Shown here: in pieces, positions 50,363 through 59,169 of the stretch
Numbering within the stretch: the stretch's first letter is position 1
Layout: each line of letters starts with the position of its first letter
Assembly (NCBI RefSeq): GCF_016463645.1
Contig: NZ_JAEMQX010000006.1
Span: 1-64,000 of the forward strand
Origin: Sphingopyxis sp.
Lineage (GTDB): Bacteria > Pseudomonadota > Alphaproteobacteria > Sphingomonadales > Sphingomonadaceae
DNA: 64,000 nt
Direction: 5' to 3'
Translations under genes and position numbers: made by a program
The notes under the pieces: generated by a model
What the model was told of the DNA's origin: nothing
What the model saw: the letters and a program-made list of their open reading frames with translations, nothing else
Database searches by the model: none

Positions 50363-52306
50363 ATGGACGGCCAGACTGCCGTAAGCCGCGAGAAGATTCT
50401 GCACGCACTGTACGAAGCGGCCGAACTCGAACAAAATCTGATGTGCGCCTATCTGTACGCCGCCTTCAGCCTGAAGGACGGCGAAGCCGAAGGGCTGGGT
50501 GCGGCCGAAGCAGAAGCTGTCGCGCGCTGGCGCCGTACAATCCTCGACGTCGCGATCGGCGAGATGAGCCATCTCGTCGCGGTATGGAACATCACTGCGG
50601 CGCTCGGCGGCGCCCCGCGCTTCGGACGCGCCAATTTTCCACTCGATCCGGGCTACCTGCCGGCTAACATCAACGTGAAGCTCGCGCCCTTCGGCCCGGA
50701 CGTTATCCAGCATTTCATCTATCTCGAACGTCCGGAGGATTCGGGCGAGCCCGACGGTGCGGCGTTTCTGGTCACGAACGGCGCAACCCGCACGGTCGTT
50801 TCGCCGCAGCTCACGCCGGCGAGCGGCGACTATGCCACGATCGGAATCTTCTATCAGCGGATCGAAGCGGAACTGCGCGCACTTGTCGACGCGATCGGCG
50901 AGGTGGCGGTGTTTTGCGGCGATCCGGCGCTGCAATTGTCGAGCGCCGAGGTGGATTTCGAGGGCGCCAGGCCCGTCGCGGACCTGGATAGCGCGCTCGC
51001 GGCGCTTGCCGAGATCATCGAAGAGGGCGAGGGTGCGCCGAAGCACCGCGACGGATCGCATTTCCAGCGTTTCGTAACGATACGTTCGGAACTGGAGGGG
51101 CTTGGCTCGGCCAATCCCGATTTCATTCCGGCGCATCCCGCCGCGACCAATCCCGTTCTGCGCAAGCCCCCGCGACCCGAAGGTCACGTCTGGATAGGGC
51201 ATGTCGATGCGGTTGCGACGGTCGATCTTGCGAATGCCATCTATGCGCTGGCGCTGCGATTGCTGGCCGGCGCCTATGCCGTGCCCCGACCGGATCCCGA
51301 CAAGAGCCTCTATGTCGGCTGCGCGATCGGGCTCATGCACGCCTTGACGGCGGTCGCCGAACGGGCGGCGCGCCTGCCCGCCGGACTTTCGAATCCGGGG
51401 TGCAATGCCGGGATATCCTTCACTGCGCTGCGCGACGCCGCGGCGCTCCCGCCGGGAGAAAGCGCCCGGCATGTCTATGTGGAACGCGCGGAAGAACTGG
51501 CGGCGGTCGCCCGGGATATGGATGCCTCCGATCCCCGCTGTGCCCGCGCTGCCCGGATTCTGGAAAAGCAGGTCGCGCGGTTGCGCGATGCGCCGATCGG
51601 TCCGGCCGCCCCGGTGGCCGCGTCCGCCGTCGTTGTGCAACCGTCCGCGGGCCTGCCGCAGACGACAACCGTCGACGGCGTCGACCGCATCGAGGGCAGG
51701 GACATCATCGTGATGTTCGACGGCAAACGCTGTATCCACGCGCGGTTCTGCGTGACGCAGGATCCCGCCACCTTCCTTGCCGATGTCGACGGCCCGTGGA
51801 TCATCCCCGACGCGACCGGGATCGATTATCTTTGCGGGACGATCCGCCAATGCCCTTCCGGCGCGCTGACCTATCAACGCCGTGATGGAGAGCCCGAGCC
51901 GGTGCCGCCGGTCAATCTGATCACGCTGCGCGAAAACGGTCCCTATGCGGTCCGTGCCGATCTGTCGCTCGATGGTAAAAAGGCCGGTTTCCGTGCGACG
52001 CTCTGTCGCTGCGGCGCATCGAGACGAAAGCCCTTCTGCGACAAATCGCACAAATATATCGGTTTCGAAGCAACGGGCGAACCCGAGAGCCGCAAGACAG
52101 CGAGGCTGGCCGTGCGCGATGGCCCTCTTGCCGTCGAACCAGAACTCGACGGGCCGCTTGAGGTCCGCGGGAACCTGGAAATCCTCAGCGGAACGGGCCG
52201 GACGATCGCCTGCGCGGAGACCGCGCGTCTTTGCCGCTGCGGCGCGTCGAAGACCAAGCCTTTCTGCGATAATTCGCATCGCAGGATCGGTTTCCGTAGC
52301 GCATGA
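50363..52306 (+). CDS. Ferritin-like (VioB-type) / [4Fe-4S] mono-cluster / double CDGSH fusion protein
   Basis: A 647-residue protein starting at MDGQTAVSREKI (50363) after GGAGGG. Residues 10-300 resemble the ferritin-like iminophenylpyruvate-dimer-synthase domain, with candidate metal ligands in EAAELEQNLMCAY and VAIGEMSHLVAVW. Residues 445-510 are a [4Fe-4S] mono-cluster domain (KRCIHARFC, C457; later RQCPSGAL). Two CDGSH iron-sulfur motifs follow (CRCGASRRKPFCDKSH from about 548; CRCGASKTKPFCDNSH from about 624). It has no signal peptide. It looks like a cytoplasmic multi-cluster iron protein for redox or nitrosative stress, or for an unknown oxidation. It is divergent from the MocR regulator. 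Confidence 0.83.
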   Translation: MDGQTAVSREKILHALYEAAELEQNLMCAYLYAAFSLKDGEAEGLGAAEAEAVARWRRTILDVAIGEMSHLVAVWNITAALGGAPRFGRANFPLDPGYLPANINVKLAPFGPDVIQHFIYLERPEDSGEPDGAAFLVTNGATRTVVSPQLTPASGDYATIGIFYQRIEAELRALVDAIGEVAVFCGDPALQLSSAEVDFEGARPVADLDSALAALAEIIEEGEGAPKHRDGSHFQRFVTIRSELEGLGSANPDFIPAHPAATNPVLRKPPRPEGHVWIGHVDAVATVDLANAIYALALRLLAGAYAVPRPDPDKSLYVGCAIGLMHALTAVAERAARLPAGLSNPGCNAGISFTALRDAAALPPGESARHVYVERAEELAAVARDMDASDPRCARAARILEKQVARLRDAPIGPAAPVAASAVVVQPSAGLPQTTTVDGVDRIEGRDIIVMFDGKRCIHARFCVTQDPATFLADVDGPWIIPDATGIDYLCGTIRQCPSGALTYQRRDGEPEPVPPVNLITLRENGPYAVRADLSLDGKKAGFRATLCRCGASRRKPFCDKSHKYIGFEATGEPESRKTARLAVRDGPLAVEPELDGPLEVRGNLEILSGTGRTIACAETARLCRCGASKTKPFCDNSHRRIGFRSA

Positions 52307-52311
52307 CCGCG

Positions 52312-53211
52312 TCAGTCCTTCACGACATGTGCCGACAGTGCCGCGGCAACGAAATCGATGAAGAGGCGAACGCGCAGCGGCGGAAAACGCCCGAAGGCGT
52401 GCAATGCCAGCGCGGGAACGCGCGACAGCGGGTGCTGCGGCAGCACCTCGACGAGACGACCGGATTCCAGGTCACCCGCGACCGCGACGCGCAACAATTG
52501 GGCAATGCCCAAGCCGTTGAGCGCCGCGATGCGCATCGCCTGTCCCGAATCGGAATCGAAGACGCCCGGCGGCGACAGGCTTTCTCCGTCCGCGAAACCG
52601 ATGGGGTAGACCCGGGCGCCGAGAAGGTAACGGACATGTGCCGCCTGCATCAGCGCATCGACCGACTGCGGATGGCCAGCCTGCTCGAGATAGGCGGGCG
52701 AAGCAACGAGTGCGAGCGGCAGTTTGCCGAGCGGGCGCATGATCCAGTCGCCATCGACCACGCTGCCTATACGCAGCGCGACGTCGAAGCCTTCCCGAAC
52801 CAGATCGACGTGGCGGTCCGAAACGCTGATCCCGAGCCGGATATCGGGATAGTGCGATACGAAATCGCTGGTCAGTGCGTCGACCAACACCGGTGCGAGA
52901 ATGTCCGGAATGCTGACACGCAGCACACCGCTCGCGCGGCCCGCCCCGTCGAGCACCTCGTCGGCATCGTCGAGCGCACGAAGCAGCGGCGCGACCCGCT
53001 CGTAATAGGCGGTTCCGTCAACGGTAAGCGACAACGAGCGCGTTGTCCGCAAGAACAGTTTGACGCCGAGCCGCCGTTCGAGCCGCTCGACGTTCTTCGA
53101 TACCGCGGAAGGGGTCGTTCCGGCCAGCCGCGCGGCGGCGCTGAACGAGCCCGCCTCGACGGTCCGGACAAAGGCGAGCAGGCCGGTGGTTCGTTCGTAT
53201 CCTGTCCTCAT
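52312..53211 (-). CDS. LysR-family transcriptional regulator
   Basis: A 299-residue LysR regulator. The N-terminal helix-turn-helix (LLAFVRTVEAGSFSAAARLAGTTPSAVSKNVERLERRLGVKLFLRTTRSL) is typical, and the effector domain covers about residues 90-295 (VLRVSIPDILAPVLVDALTSDF, YPDIRLGISVSDRHVDLVREGFDVALRIG). It is divergent from an SDR gene with a 98-bp gap, the usual layout for control of the neighbour. Its stop is 5 bp from that of the convergent CDGSH fusion gene. Confidence 0.9.
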   Translation of the reverse strand: MRTGYERTTGLLAFVRTVEAGSFSAAARLAGTTPSAVSKNVERLERRLGVKLFLRTTRSLSLTVDGTAYYERVAPLLRALDDADEVLDGAGRASGVLRVSIPDILAPVLVDALTSDFVSHYPDIRLGISVSDRHVDLVREGFDVALRIGSVVDGDWIMRPLGKLPLALVASPAYLEQAGHPQSVDALMQAAHVRYLLGARVYPIGFADGESLSPPGVFDSDSGQAMRIAALNGLGIAQLLRVAVAGDLESGRLVEVLPQHPLSRVPALALHAFGRFPPLRVRLFIDFVAAALSAHVVKD

Positions 53212-53309
53212 TCGATAGTTTTTGGCAAAGATGATGTGACAAAGTCCAGTCTTATAAGATCATTGGGAACATCCATATCGATCCTTCCACTGAATAAGGA
53301 AGGTGATTT

Positions 53310-54059
53310 ATGAAGAATCTCAAAGGAAAGGTCGCCGTGATCACCGGCGGCAACAGCGGTATCGGCCTCGCCGCCGCGAAACTTTTTGCCGCCGAGGGCG
53401 CGCAGGTGGTGATCACCGGCCGCCGCCAGCAGGTTGTCGACGACGCGGTGCGCGAAATCGGCCCTGCGGCATTTGGCGTCCGGGGCGACGTCGCCGATCC
53501 CGATCACCATAGTCATGTCGCCGAAATCGTCCGCGACCGCTTTGGCCACGCTGACATCTATATGGCGAACGCCGGCGTCAATACGATCACGCCGTCGCAG
53601 GACGTTTCCGAGGACGAATATGACGCGCAGTTTGCGATCAATGCGCGCGGCACCTTTTTCGGGGTGCAGAAGATCGCGCCGTTACTGCGCGACGGTGGCT
53701 CGATCATCCTCGTCGGTTCGCTGGCGAGCGACAAGGTGCTCGACGGCCATGCGGTCTATGCGGGCACGAAAGCCGCAATCAACGCCTTTGCGCGTAGCTG
53801 GGCGCTCGAATTCAAGGCGCGCGGCATCCGGGTCAACATGCTGAGCCCCGGGCCCACCGAAACTGCGATCCTCGAAAAACTCGGCGTGGCGCCCGAAGAT
53901 CGCGGCGCATTCATCGACATGATGTCGGGCGCAATCCCCCTCGGACGTCTCGGGCGACCCGACGAACTGGCCAGCGCCGCGCTGTTCCTCGCATCGGACG
54001 CCAGCAGCTTCATCACCGGCATCAACCTGCGTGTCGATGGCGGCATGGCGCTGCTTTGA
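53310..54059 (+). CDS. SDR family oxidoreductase
   Basis: A classical SDR of 249 residues: TGGNSGIG cofactor loop, NAGVNTITPSQD, a Ser in ILVGSLASDKV, the YAGTK catalytic motif, RVNMLSPGPTETAI, and the C-terminal SSFITGINLRVDGGMALL. The start follows AAGGAAGG. The divergent LysR protein probably regulates it. An NTF2-like gene follows after 33 bp. It most likely reduces a reactive carbonyl or quinone-type compound; the exact substrate is not readable. Confidence 0.9.
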   Translation: MKNLKGKVAVITGGNSGIGLAAAKLFAAEGAQVVITGRRQQVVDDAVREIGPAAFGVRGDVADPDHHSHVAEIVRDRFGHADIYMANAGVNTITPSQDVSEDEYDAQFAINARGTFFGVQKIAPLLRDGGSIILVGSLASDKVLDGHAVYAGTKAAINAFARSWALEFKARGIRVNMLSPGPTETAILEKLGVAPEDRGAFIDMMSGAIPLGRLGRPDELASAALFLASDASSFITGINLRVDGGMALL

Positions 54060-54092
54060 AAGCGAAAAATTCCACAGCAAAGGACCATACGA

Positions 54093-54518
54093 ATGACCAG
54101 ACAATCCATTGATCCCGCAATCGGCCAGCTGATTTCAGACGTCGTGAACAAGGGCAGTGCCTATGACCTCGACGCCATGGACAAGCTCTATACCTCCGAT
54201 GAATCCTACCTGATCCTTGGCGGCGACGGGCAGGTTACGCGTGTCGGCCGCGGCGAGATGATGGCCGAATTCCGGGCCCGCCGTGACGAAGGTGACGCGC
54301 CGCTTTCGACCGAGCATCGAATTCTCCACGTCGAACAACAGGGCAATCACGCCACCGCCATCCTGTATCGCCGCATGAGCCCCGAACATCCGGCGGCCAT
54401 GTACGAACTCCGGCTTCGCAACGAGACGGGACGCTGGCAGGTTGCGGGCGAAACCGTGACGCCATGGCCCGGCGGCATCGACGGCTCGGTCCTGCCACCG
54501 CGCCGCCGTGCCGCTTGA
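54093..54518 (+). CDS. NTF2-like / DUF4440-type protein
   Basis: A 141-residue protein with the NTF2-like pattern: IGQLISDVVNKGSAYDLDAMDKLYTSDESYLILGGDGQVTRVGRGEMMAEFRARRD, HRILHVEQQGNHATAILYRRM and RWQVAGETVTPWPGG. It carries no signal peptide. The likely operon partner is the SDR upstream (33-bp gap), and two hairpins lie downstream. Its role is unknown; such proteins often accompany SDRs in detoxification or catabolic units. Confidence 0.8.
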   Translation: MTRQSIDPAIGQLISDVVNKGSAYDLDAMDKLYTSDESYLILGGDGQVTRVGRGEMMAEFRARRDEGDAPLSTEHRILHVEQQGNHATAILYRRMSPEHPAAMYELRLRNETGRWQVAGETVTPWPGGIDGSVLPPRRRAA

Positions 54519-54551
54519 CCGGACGCGGAGAGAGCCGGGATCGACCATAAC

Positions 54552-54590
54552 GGGGAGCGGGACGTTCGTTACCGCTCCCCCAAATGGGGG
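54552..54590 (+). terminator. Two consecutive hairpins after the SDR-NTF2 operon
   Basis: GGGGAGCGG and CCGCTCCCC form a perfect 9-bp stem (54552-54580). A second, overlapping stem, CCCCC-AAAT-GGGGG, ends at 54590. They are mutually exclusive and lie in the 212-bp gap before the response regulator. No U tract is present. Confidence 0.5.
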
Positions 54591-54730
54591 TGGTGAAGTA
54601 TCGTCGCCGCGCCCTAGTGGCGAGCAGATGCAATATGGCATCGAAATCGACCGCGCCTGGCCGTCCGATCGGGGAAGCGGTGGCATCTGCGATGCCGATG
54701 GGATAATATCGTGCGCAAGGGGCGATGATC

Positions 54731-55372
54731 ATGGCCAATGATTATGAACCGCCGCTGGTCCTCGTCGTTGACGACGATGACGAGGTGCGCACAGCGATCA
54801 GCGAATTGATGCTGTCGGTCGGCATCGAGGCGACCTGCTTCGGTTCGACGCGCGAATTGCTTGAATCTCCGCTGCTGGAACGTGCGAACTGCCTCGTTCT
54901 CGATGTGCGTATGCCCGGATCGAGCGGGCTCGATCTGCAACAGCATCTGGCGGCTGCCGGTGTCGTGACTCCCGTCGTTTTCCTGACCGGTCATGGCGAC
55001 ATTCCGATGTCGGTCCAGGCAATGAAGGCCGGAGCGGTCGATTTCCTGACCAAGCCGGTTCGCGACCAGACGTTGCTCGATGCCGTCGTCGCGGGAATCG
55101 AGCGCGACGTTGCCGAGCGTGCAAATGCCAAGGTCGTTCAACAACATGTCGAACGTTTCGGGACGCTTACGCCGCGAGAAAGTCAGGTCATGCGGGAAGT
55201 CGCGCGCGGGCGGCTCAACAAGCAGATCGCCTACGACCTTGGTATTTCCGAAATTACGGTGAAGTTGCATCGCAGCAACGTGATGAGGAAAATGCAGGCG
55301 GCAACGGTGGGAGAACTGATCCGGGCATGGGAAAAACTGCCGGTTTCGATCCGCGAAACCGAGAGGTCCTAG
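54731..55372 (+). CDS. FixJ/NarL-type response regulator
   Basis: A 213-residue response regulator. The receiver domain shows the acidic pair in VVDDDDEVR, the phosphoacceptor Asp in LVLDVRMPGSSG and Lys in FLTKPV. The LuxR-type helix-turn-helix covers about residues 140-205 (LTPRESQVMREVARGRLNKQIAYDLGISEITVKLHRSNVMRKM). ATG 54731 is chosen over 54725 because AAGGGG is then 8 bp away. It is the first of three two-component genes and probably the output of the soluble kinase at 55850. Confidence 0.88.
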   Translation: MANDYEPPLVLVVDDDDEVRTAISELMLSVGIEATCFGSTRELLESPLLERANCLVLDVRMPGSSGLDLQQHLAAAGVVTPVVFLTGHGDIPMSVQAMKAGAVDFLTKPVRDQTLLDAVVAGIERDVAERANAKVVQQHVERFGTLTPRESQVMREVARGRLNKQIAYDLGISEITVKLHRSNVMRKMQAATVGELIRAWEKLPVSIRETERS

Positions 55373-55457
55373 ACTTTGGTATGGTTACAAAGCCTTACAA
55401 GCTGCGCAACTATGAGGTCGTTGGCCGCTCCGGTCGTGTTGAAAAGGGCCAAATCGT

Positions 55458-55853
55458 TTGCCCAGGACGCCTCTTGTCGCAGTCGTCGATGATGATGAAG
55501 CCATCCGTGAAGCCCTGTGCGATCTGCTGATGGTCACGGGGCTTTCCTGTAGCACCTTCGACAGTGCGTCGGCGTTCCTCAATGATGACGCTTCGCCCGA
55601 TATCGACTGCCTGATCACCGATGTGCGGATGCCCGGCATGAGCGGGCTCGATATGCTCGAACATATGCGGGCCACGGGGTCGGACCTGCCGGTGATAGTC
55701 CTGACATCGGTTCTGGACGCCAGCGCTCGCGCGCGGGCGCTCGAACTGGGCGCCCAGGCCTGGTTGACAAAACCTGTCGCCGACGACGCGTTGCTCGACG
55801 AACTCCGGTCAGCGATTGGCGAGGATCAGTGGCCCGACGGGCCGGAACGGTGA
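55458..55853 (+). CDS. Single-domain response regulator (receiver only)
   Basis: A 131-residue receiver without an output domain: VVDDDEAIREALCDLL, the phosphoacceptor in CLITDVRMPGMSG, Thr in VLTSVLD and Lys in WLTKPVADD. The start appears to be TTG at 55458, supported by AAGGG 9 bp upstream; no ATG is available near the domain start. Its stop overlaps the GTG start of the kinase, so the two are made together. It may act as a phosphate sink or intermediate for the kinase. Confidence 0.82.
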   Translation: MPRTPLVAVVDDDEAIREALCDLLMVTGLSCSTFDSASAFLNDDASPDIDCLITDVRMPGMSGLDMLEHMRATGSDLPVIVLTSVLDASARARALELGAQAWLTKPVADDALLDELRSAIGEDQWPDGPER

Positions 55854-57922
55854 ACCCGGCACCGCCCGGCGAGCCGGCTCCGTCGGTGCAGAAGGATCCG
55901 CTTTACGTCGCGGCGCGGGCATCCGAACCAGAAATCGCGGATTTCGCTTCGGAAAGCGTCATCATTTTCGATATCGAGGGTGCGGTCCACTACTGGAACC
56001 CCGCCTCGGAAGCGCTATACGGATGGCCCGCACTGACGATTGTCGGCCGCGGCATCGGCCATCTGACGACGCGCAGCGAAAATGAGCGCGAGCACTGGCG
56101 CATGCTGCTTCAGGAAGGAACCTGGCAGGGGGTGGTCAGCCGGCGCACGCCATCAGGCATCCACATTGCGGTCGATATTCGCCAGTATGTCCGTTTCGCG
56201 CAGGACGGGACCCCGCGCGACGTGATCGAATATGGCCGACAGTCGCTGAATGAAGGTGCGGTGGCGGGGGCGGACTGGCATATTCCCGACCGGCTGATGG
56301 CGGCGAGTTGGGAAATCGACGTTTCGGATGCCGTGCCGTTGATCGCGAGGATCGCGCAGCAGCGCAAGCTGGCCGATGCGATCGACGAACGCGATCTCAA
56401 CGCGCTCTATCTCCAGCTGGTGAAGGCCGCACGCATCGTCAATGTGAACGAACGGACGATGCGGCTGGTCGGAGGCAATCGTGGCCGCGACCTGATGATC
56501 GGACAGTCTGTCTCGGGATTCTGGCCGCTCGAAAGCCGGGTCGCGGTCGGTGGCCTAATCGCCGATGCGATGACCGGCGAGGTCGACGGGGCGACCTGCC
56601 GGCGCCAGATGCCTTCGGACGGCATCTTGCGCGACCCGCTCGTGACGGTTTGGCGCGCCGAGACGCCCGGGCGGATCTATGTCGCCGTCAACGGGACGGT
56701 CGATGACGACCGCTCCTATGTCTATCTGCGCGCAAGCGAGGCGCGCTACCGCAAGCTCGTCCATCATATGCCGGTGGCTTTGTGGCAGGTCGATGCCAGC
56801 CATATGGGGCGGATATATGCCGACATCCGCGCGGCGGGCGTCACCGATTTCGCCGCCTATCTCGACGCGCATCCCGAACTGGTCGATCTTGCCGCGACCA
56901 CGGTGCAGGTGACTGACGTCAATCGCGCCGCGGTCGCGATGTTCGGGGGAGGAAGCGCGCTCGATCTGATGCGGCCGGTGGGCTATCTGTTCACGGCCAG
57001 CCGCCGCTCGCTCCGCAATGTGATGATCGGACGCTTCAATGGGCAAGCGGGCCACGACGAGATTACGAAAGTCCAGACCCTCGATGGCCGCGTGCTCGAC
57101 GTACGCATGTCGGTCACCTATCCCAAGGCGCTTGCCGAACTCGACGTAACGATCTTCAGCTTCGAGGATGTGACCGAACGACTGAGCATCGAAGCGGAGT
57201 TGCGCCAGCTCCAGGCTGACTTTACCCACGCTGCGCGGATATCGATGCTGGGTGAATTGACGACATCGATCGCGCACGAAATCAATCAGCCGCTTGCTGC
57301 CATCGTCACCAACGCCGAAACGAGCCTGCGCTGGCTGTCGCGCGACGATCCCAATGTCGAGAAGGTCAAGGCGCTGACGGCGCGTATTGCGGCGAGCGGA
57401 CGGCGCGCCAGCGATATCGTCCAGCATGTTCGCGGAATGGCGGCGAAACGCCGACCCGAACGATCGGCCATCGACCTCAACGAGATCGTGCAGGAATCGC
57501 TGACCTTCATCCGTCATGAAATCGAATCGCATTCGATCGGCATCGCCACGAATCTTGCGCGGGGCCTTCCTCGCACGATGGGCGACCGGATCCAGTTGCA
57601 GCAGGTCATCGTCAATCTGCTGATCAACAGCGTTCAGGCGGTCGAGACGCAGGGAAGGGACGGGCGCGCGATTTGCATCGGTACGCATTTGACCGACCGT
57701 GGCGCGCTTGCCTTCACCCTTCGCGATACCGGCCCCGGTATTCCGCCCGACGACATCGATCGCATCTTCGAAGGCTTCTTTACGACGAAGGAGGCGGGAA
57801 TGGGGATCGGGCTTGCTATCTGCCAGTCTATCATTTCCGAGCATGGCGGATCGATCACCGCTGCGAATCACCCCGACGGCGGCGCGCAGTTCCGTTTTGA
57901 AATACCCGTCGAAACTGTCTGA
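55850..57922 (+). CDS. Soluble PAS-domain sensor histidine kinase
   Basis: A kinase of about 690 residues without transmembrane segments. It carries an N-terminal PAS domain (SVIIFDIEGAVHYWNPASEALYGWP), a long middle region with at least one more PAS-like stretch (SEARYRKLVHHMPVALWQVDASHM, VTDVNRAAVAMFGGGS), the H-box SIAHEINQPLAAIVTNAETSLRWL, the N-box VIVNLLINSVQAVE and G-boxes DTGPGIPPDD and GMGIGLAICQ. The GTG start (55850) overlaps the preceding TGA; a GTG 7 codons upstream is possible. It probably senses a cytoplasmic signal such as redox state or a small ligand. Confidence 0.87.
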   Translation: MNPAPPGEPAPSVQKDPLYVAARASEPEIADFASESVIIFDIEGAVHYWNPASEALYGWPALTIVGRGIGHLTTRSENEREHWRMLLQEGTWQGVVSRRTPSGIHIAVDIRQYVRFAQDGTPRDVIEYGRQSLNEGAVAGADWHIPDRLMAASWEIDVSDAVPLIARIAQQRKLADAIDERDLNALYLQLVKAARIVNVNERTMRLVGGNRGRDLMIGQSVSGFWPLESRVAVGGLIADAMTGEVDGATCRRQMPSDGILRDPLVTVWRAETPGRIYVAVNGTVDDDRSYVYLRASEARYRKLVHHMPVALWQVDASHMGRIYADIRAAGVTDFAAYLDAHPELVDLAATTVQVTDVNRAAVAMFGGGSALDLMRPVGYLFTASRRSLRNVMIGRFNGQAGHDEITKVQTLDGRVLDVRMSVTYPKALAELDVTIFSFEDVTERLSIEAELRQLQADFTHAARISMLGELTTSIAHEINQPLAAIVTNAETSLRWLSRDDPNVEKVKALTARIAASGRRASDIVQHVRGMAAKRRPERSAIDLNEIVQESLTFIRHEIESHSIGIATNLARGLPRTMGDRIQLQQVIVNLLINSVQAVETQGRDGRAICIGTHLTDRGALAFTLRDTGPGIPPDDIDRIFEGFFTTKEAGMGIGLAICQSIISEHGGSITAANHPDGGAQFRFEIPVETV

Positions 57923-57957
57923 CGGCAGGAGGCGGCGCCGGGCCGGCTCCTGCCGTC
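57921..57957. terminator. Bidirectional hairpin between convergent genes
   Basis: GACGGCAGGAG and CTCCTGCCGTC form a perfect 11-bp stem with a 15-base GC-rich loop, overlapping the kinase stop and ending 4 bp before the stop of the convergent hydrolase. Confidence 0.6.
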
Positions 57958-57961
57958 GCGA

Positions 57962-58933
57962 TCAGGCGCTGGCCGCGAAGACGGCGCGCATATAGTCGAC
58001 CGCCTGTGCCACGGCGCCGCGTGCGGCGGGCGTGCCGGTGATCGGGTTCAGCATCATGAAATCGTGAATGGTCGCGTTGTAGCGAACCGCGGTAACCGGC
58101 ACGCCGGCCTCCGCGAGCTTGCGGGCATAGGTTTCGCCTTCGTCGCGCAGCACATCATTTTCGTCGACGATCAACAGGGCCTGGGGGAGGCCGGCAAGCT
58201 GCACCGTCGCCGCGTTGACGGGCGATGCGAGGATTTCGGCACGGCGCGCGGTATCGGGCAGATACTGGTCCCAATACCAGGCCATCGCCCTGGCGGTGAG
58301 CCACGGACCGTCGGCGAACTCCCTGTAGGAGGCGCTGGACATCGATGCGTCGGTGACGGGGTAAAAGAGCAGTTGGGCGACGAAATCGGGCCCGCCGCGC
58401 TCCTTGGCCATCAGCGTCACCGCCGCGGCCATATTGCCGCCCACGCTGTCGCCCGCGACGGCGATACGCCCGGCGTCGGCGCCGAACGCATCCGCGTTCT
58501 CGGCGACATGACGCGCGACGGCATAGGCCTGTTCGATCGCGTTCGGATACTGGCTTTCCGGCGAGCGGTCATAATCGACGAAGACGAGAACCGCATTCGC
58601 CCCGATCGCGAGTTCGCGAACGAGCCGGTCGTGCGTCTGCTTGTCGCCGAGAACCCAGCCGCCGCCGTGGATATAGATGATCGCGGGAAGCGTGCCGGTC
58701 ACGCCGGCAGGGCGGACGACGCGGATGTTCGTCTTGCCGGCCGGCCCCACGGGCAGCGCGCAGTCCTCGCTGTCGACCGCGAGCAGCGGAACGGTGGCCG
58801 ATTGTTGCACCGACGACAGGACCGCGCGCGCATCGGTCGGCGTCAGCGTGTAGATCGCCGGCCCGTCGGGCAAGCCTTCGACAAAGGCCTTGGTGTCGGG
58901 CTCGAGTGGGGAGGGTGCCTTGTTCTTCGTCAT
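57962..58933 (-). CDS. Alpha/beta hydrolase, hormone-sensitive-lipase type
   Basis: A 323-residue esterase of the HSL family. The oxyanion-hole motif HGGGW (IIYIHGGGWVLGD) and the nucleophile elbow GDSVGG are present, with a candidate acid in IVDENDVLRDEG and His in ATIHDFMML. No signal peptide is visible, so it acts in the cytoplasm. Family members cleave short-chain or bulky carboxylic esters. It is divergent from the exported hydrolase at 59170; the 236-bp gap holds no other gene. Confidence 0.9.
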   Translation of the reverse strand: MTKNKAPSPLEPDTKAFVEGLPDGPAIYTLTPTDARAVLSSVQQSATVPLLAVDSEDCALPVGPAGKTNIRVVRPAGVTGTLPAIIYIHGGGWVLGDKQTHDRLVRELAIGANAVLVFVDYDRSPESQYPNAIEQAYAVARHVAENADAFGADAGRIAVAGDSVGGNMAAAVTLMAKERGGPDFVAQLLFYPVTDASMSSASYREFADGPWLTARAMAWYWDQYLPDTARRAEILASPVNAATVQLAGLPQALLIVDENDVLRDEGETYARKLAEAGVPVTAVRYNATIHDFMMLNPITGTPAARGAVAQAVDYMRAVFAASA

Positions 58934-59169
58934 GTCGGTCCTTTCGATCCGGGCGGGAACGCCCCGCCTCGGTCACCGGTCTGCCATCCGCCGGAGGCGC
59001 CCGGCTATCGTCCCGAAGCAGGTCGGCGACTGGCGAAGCCTTGCATGCCGCCTAACCTTTGGTTTGGGGGCTGCAACGTTCGCAGAGGGGTGGATCATAC
59101 TTTGAACCGATAGGCGGCGGGGCGCGAAGACCGCATATCGGGCCATCCAATCAGAGGAAGGATGACCCC

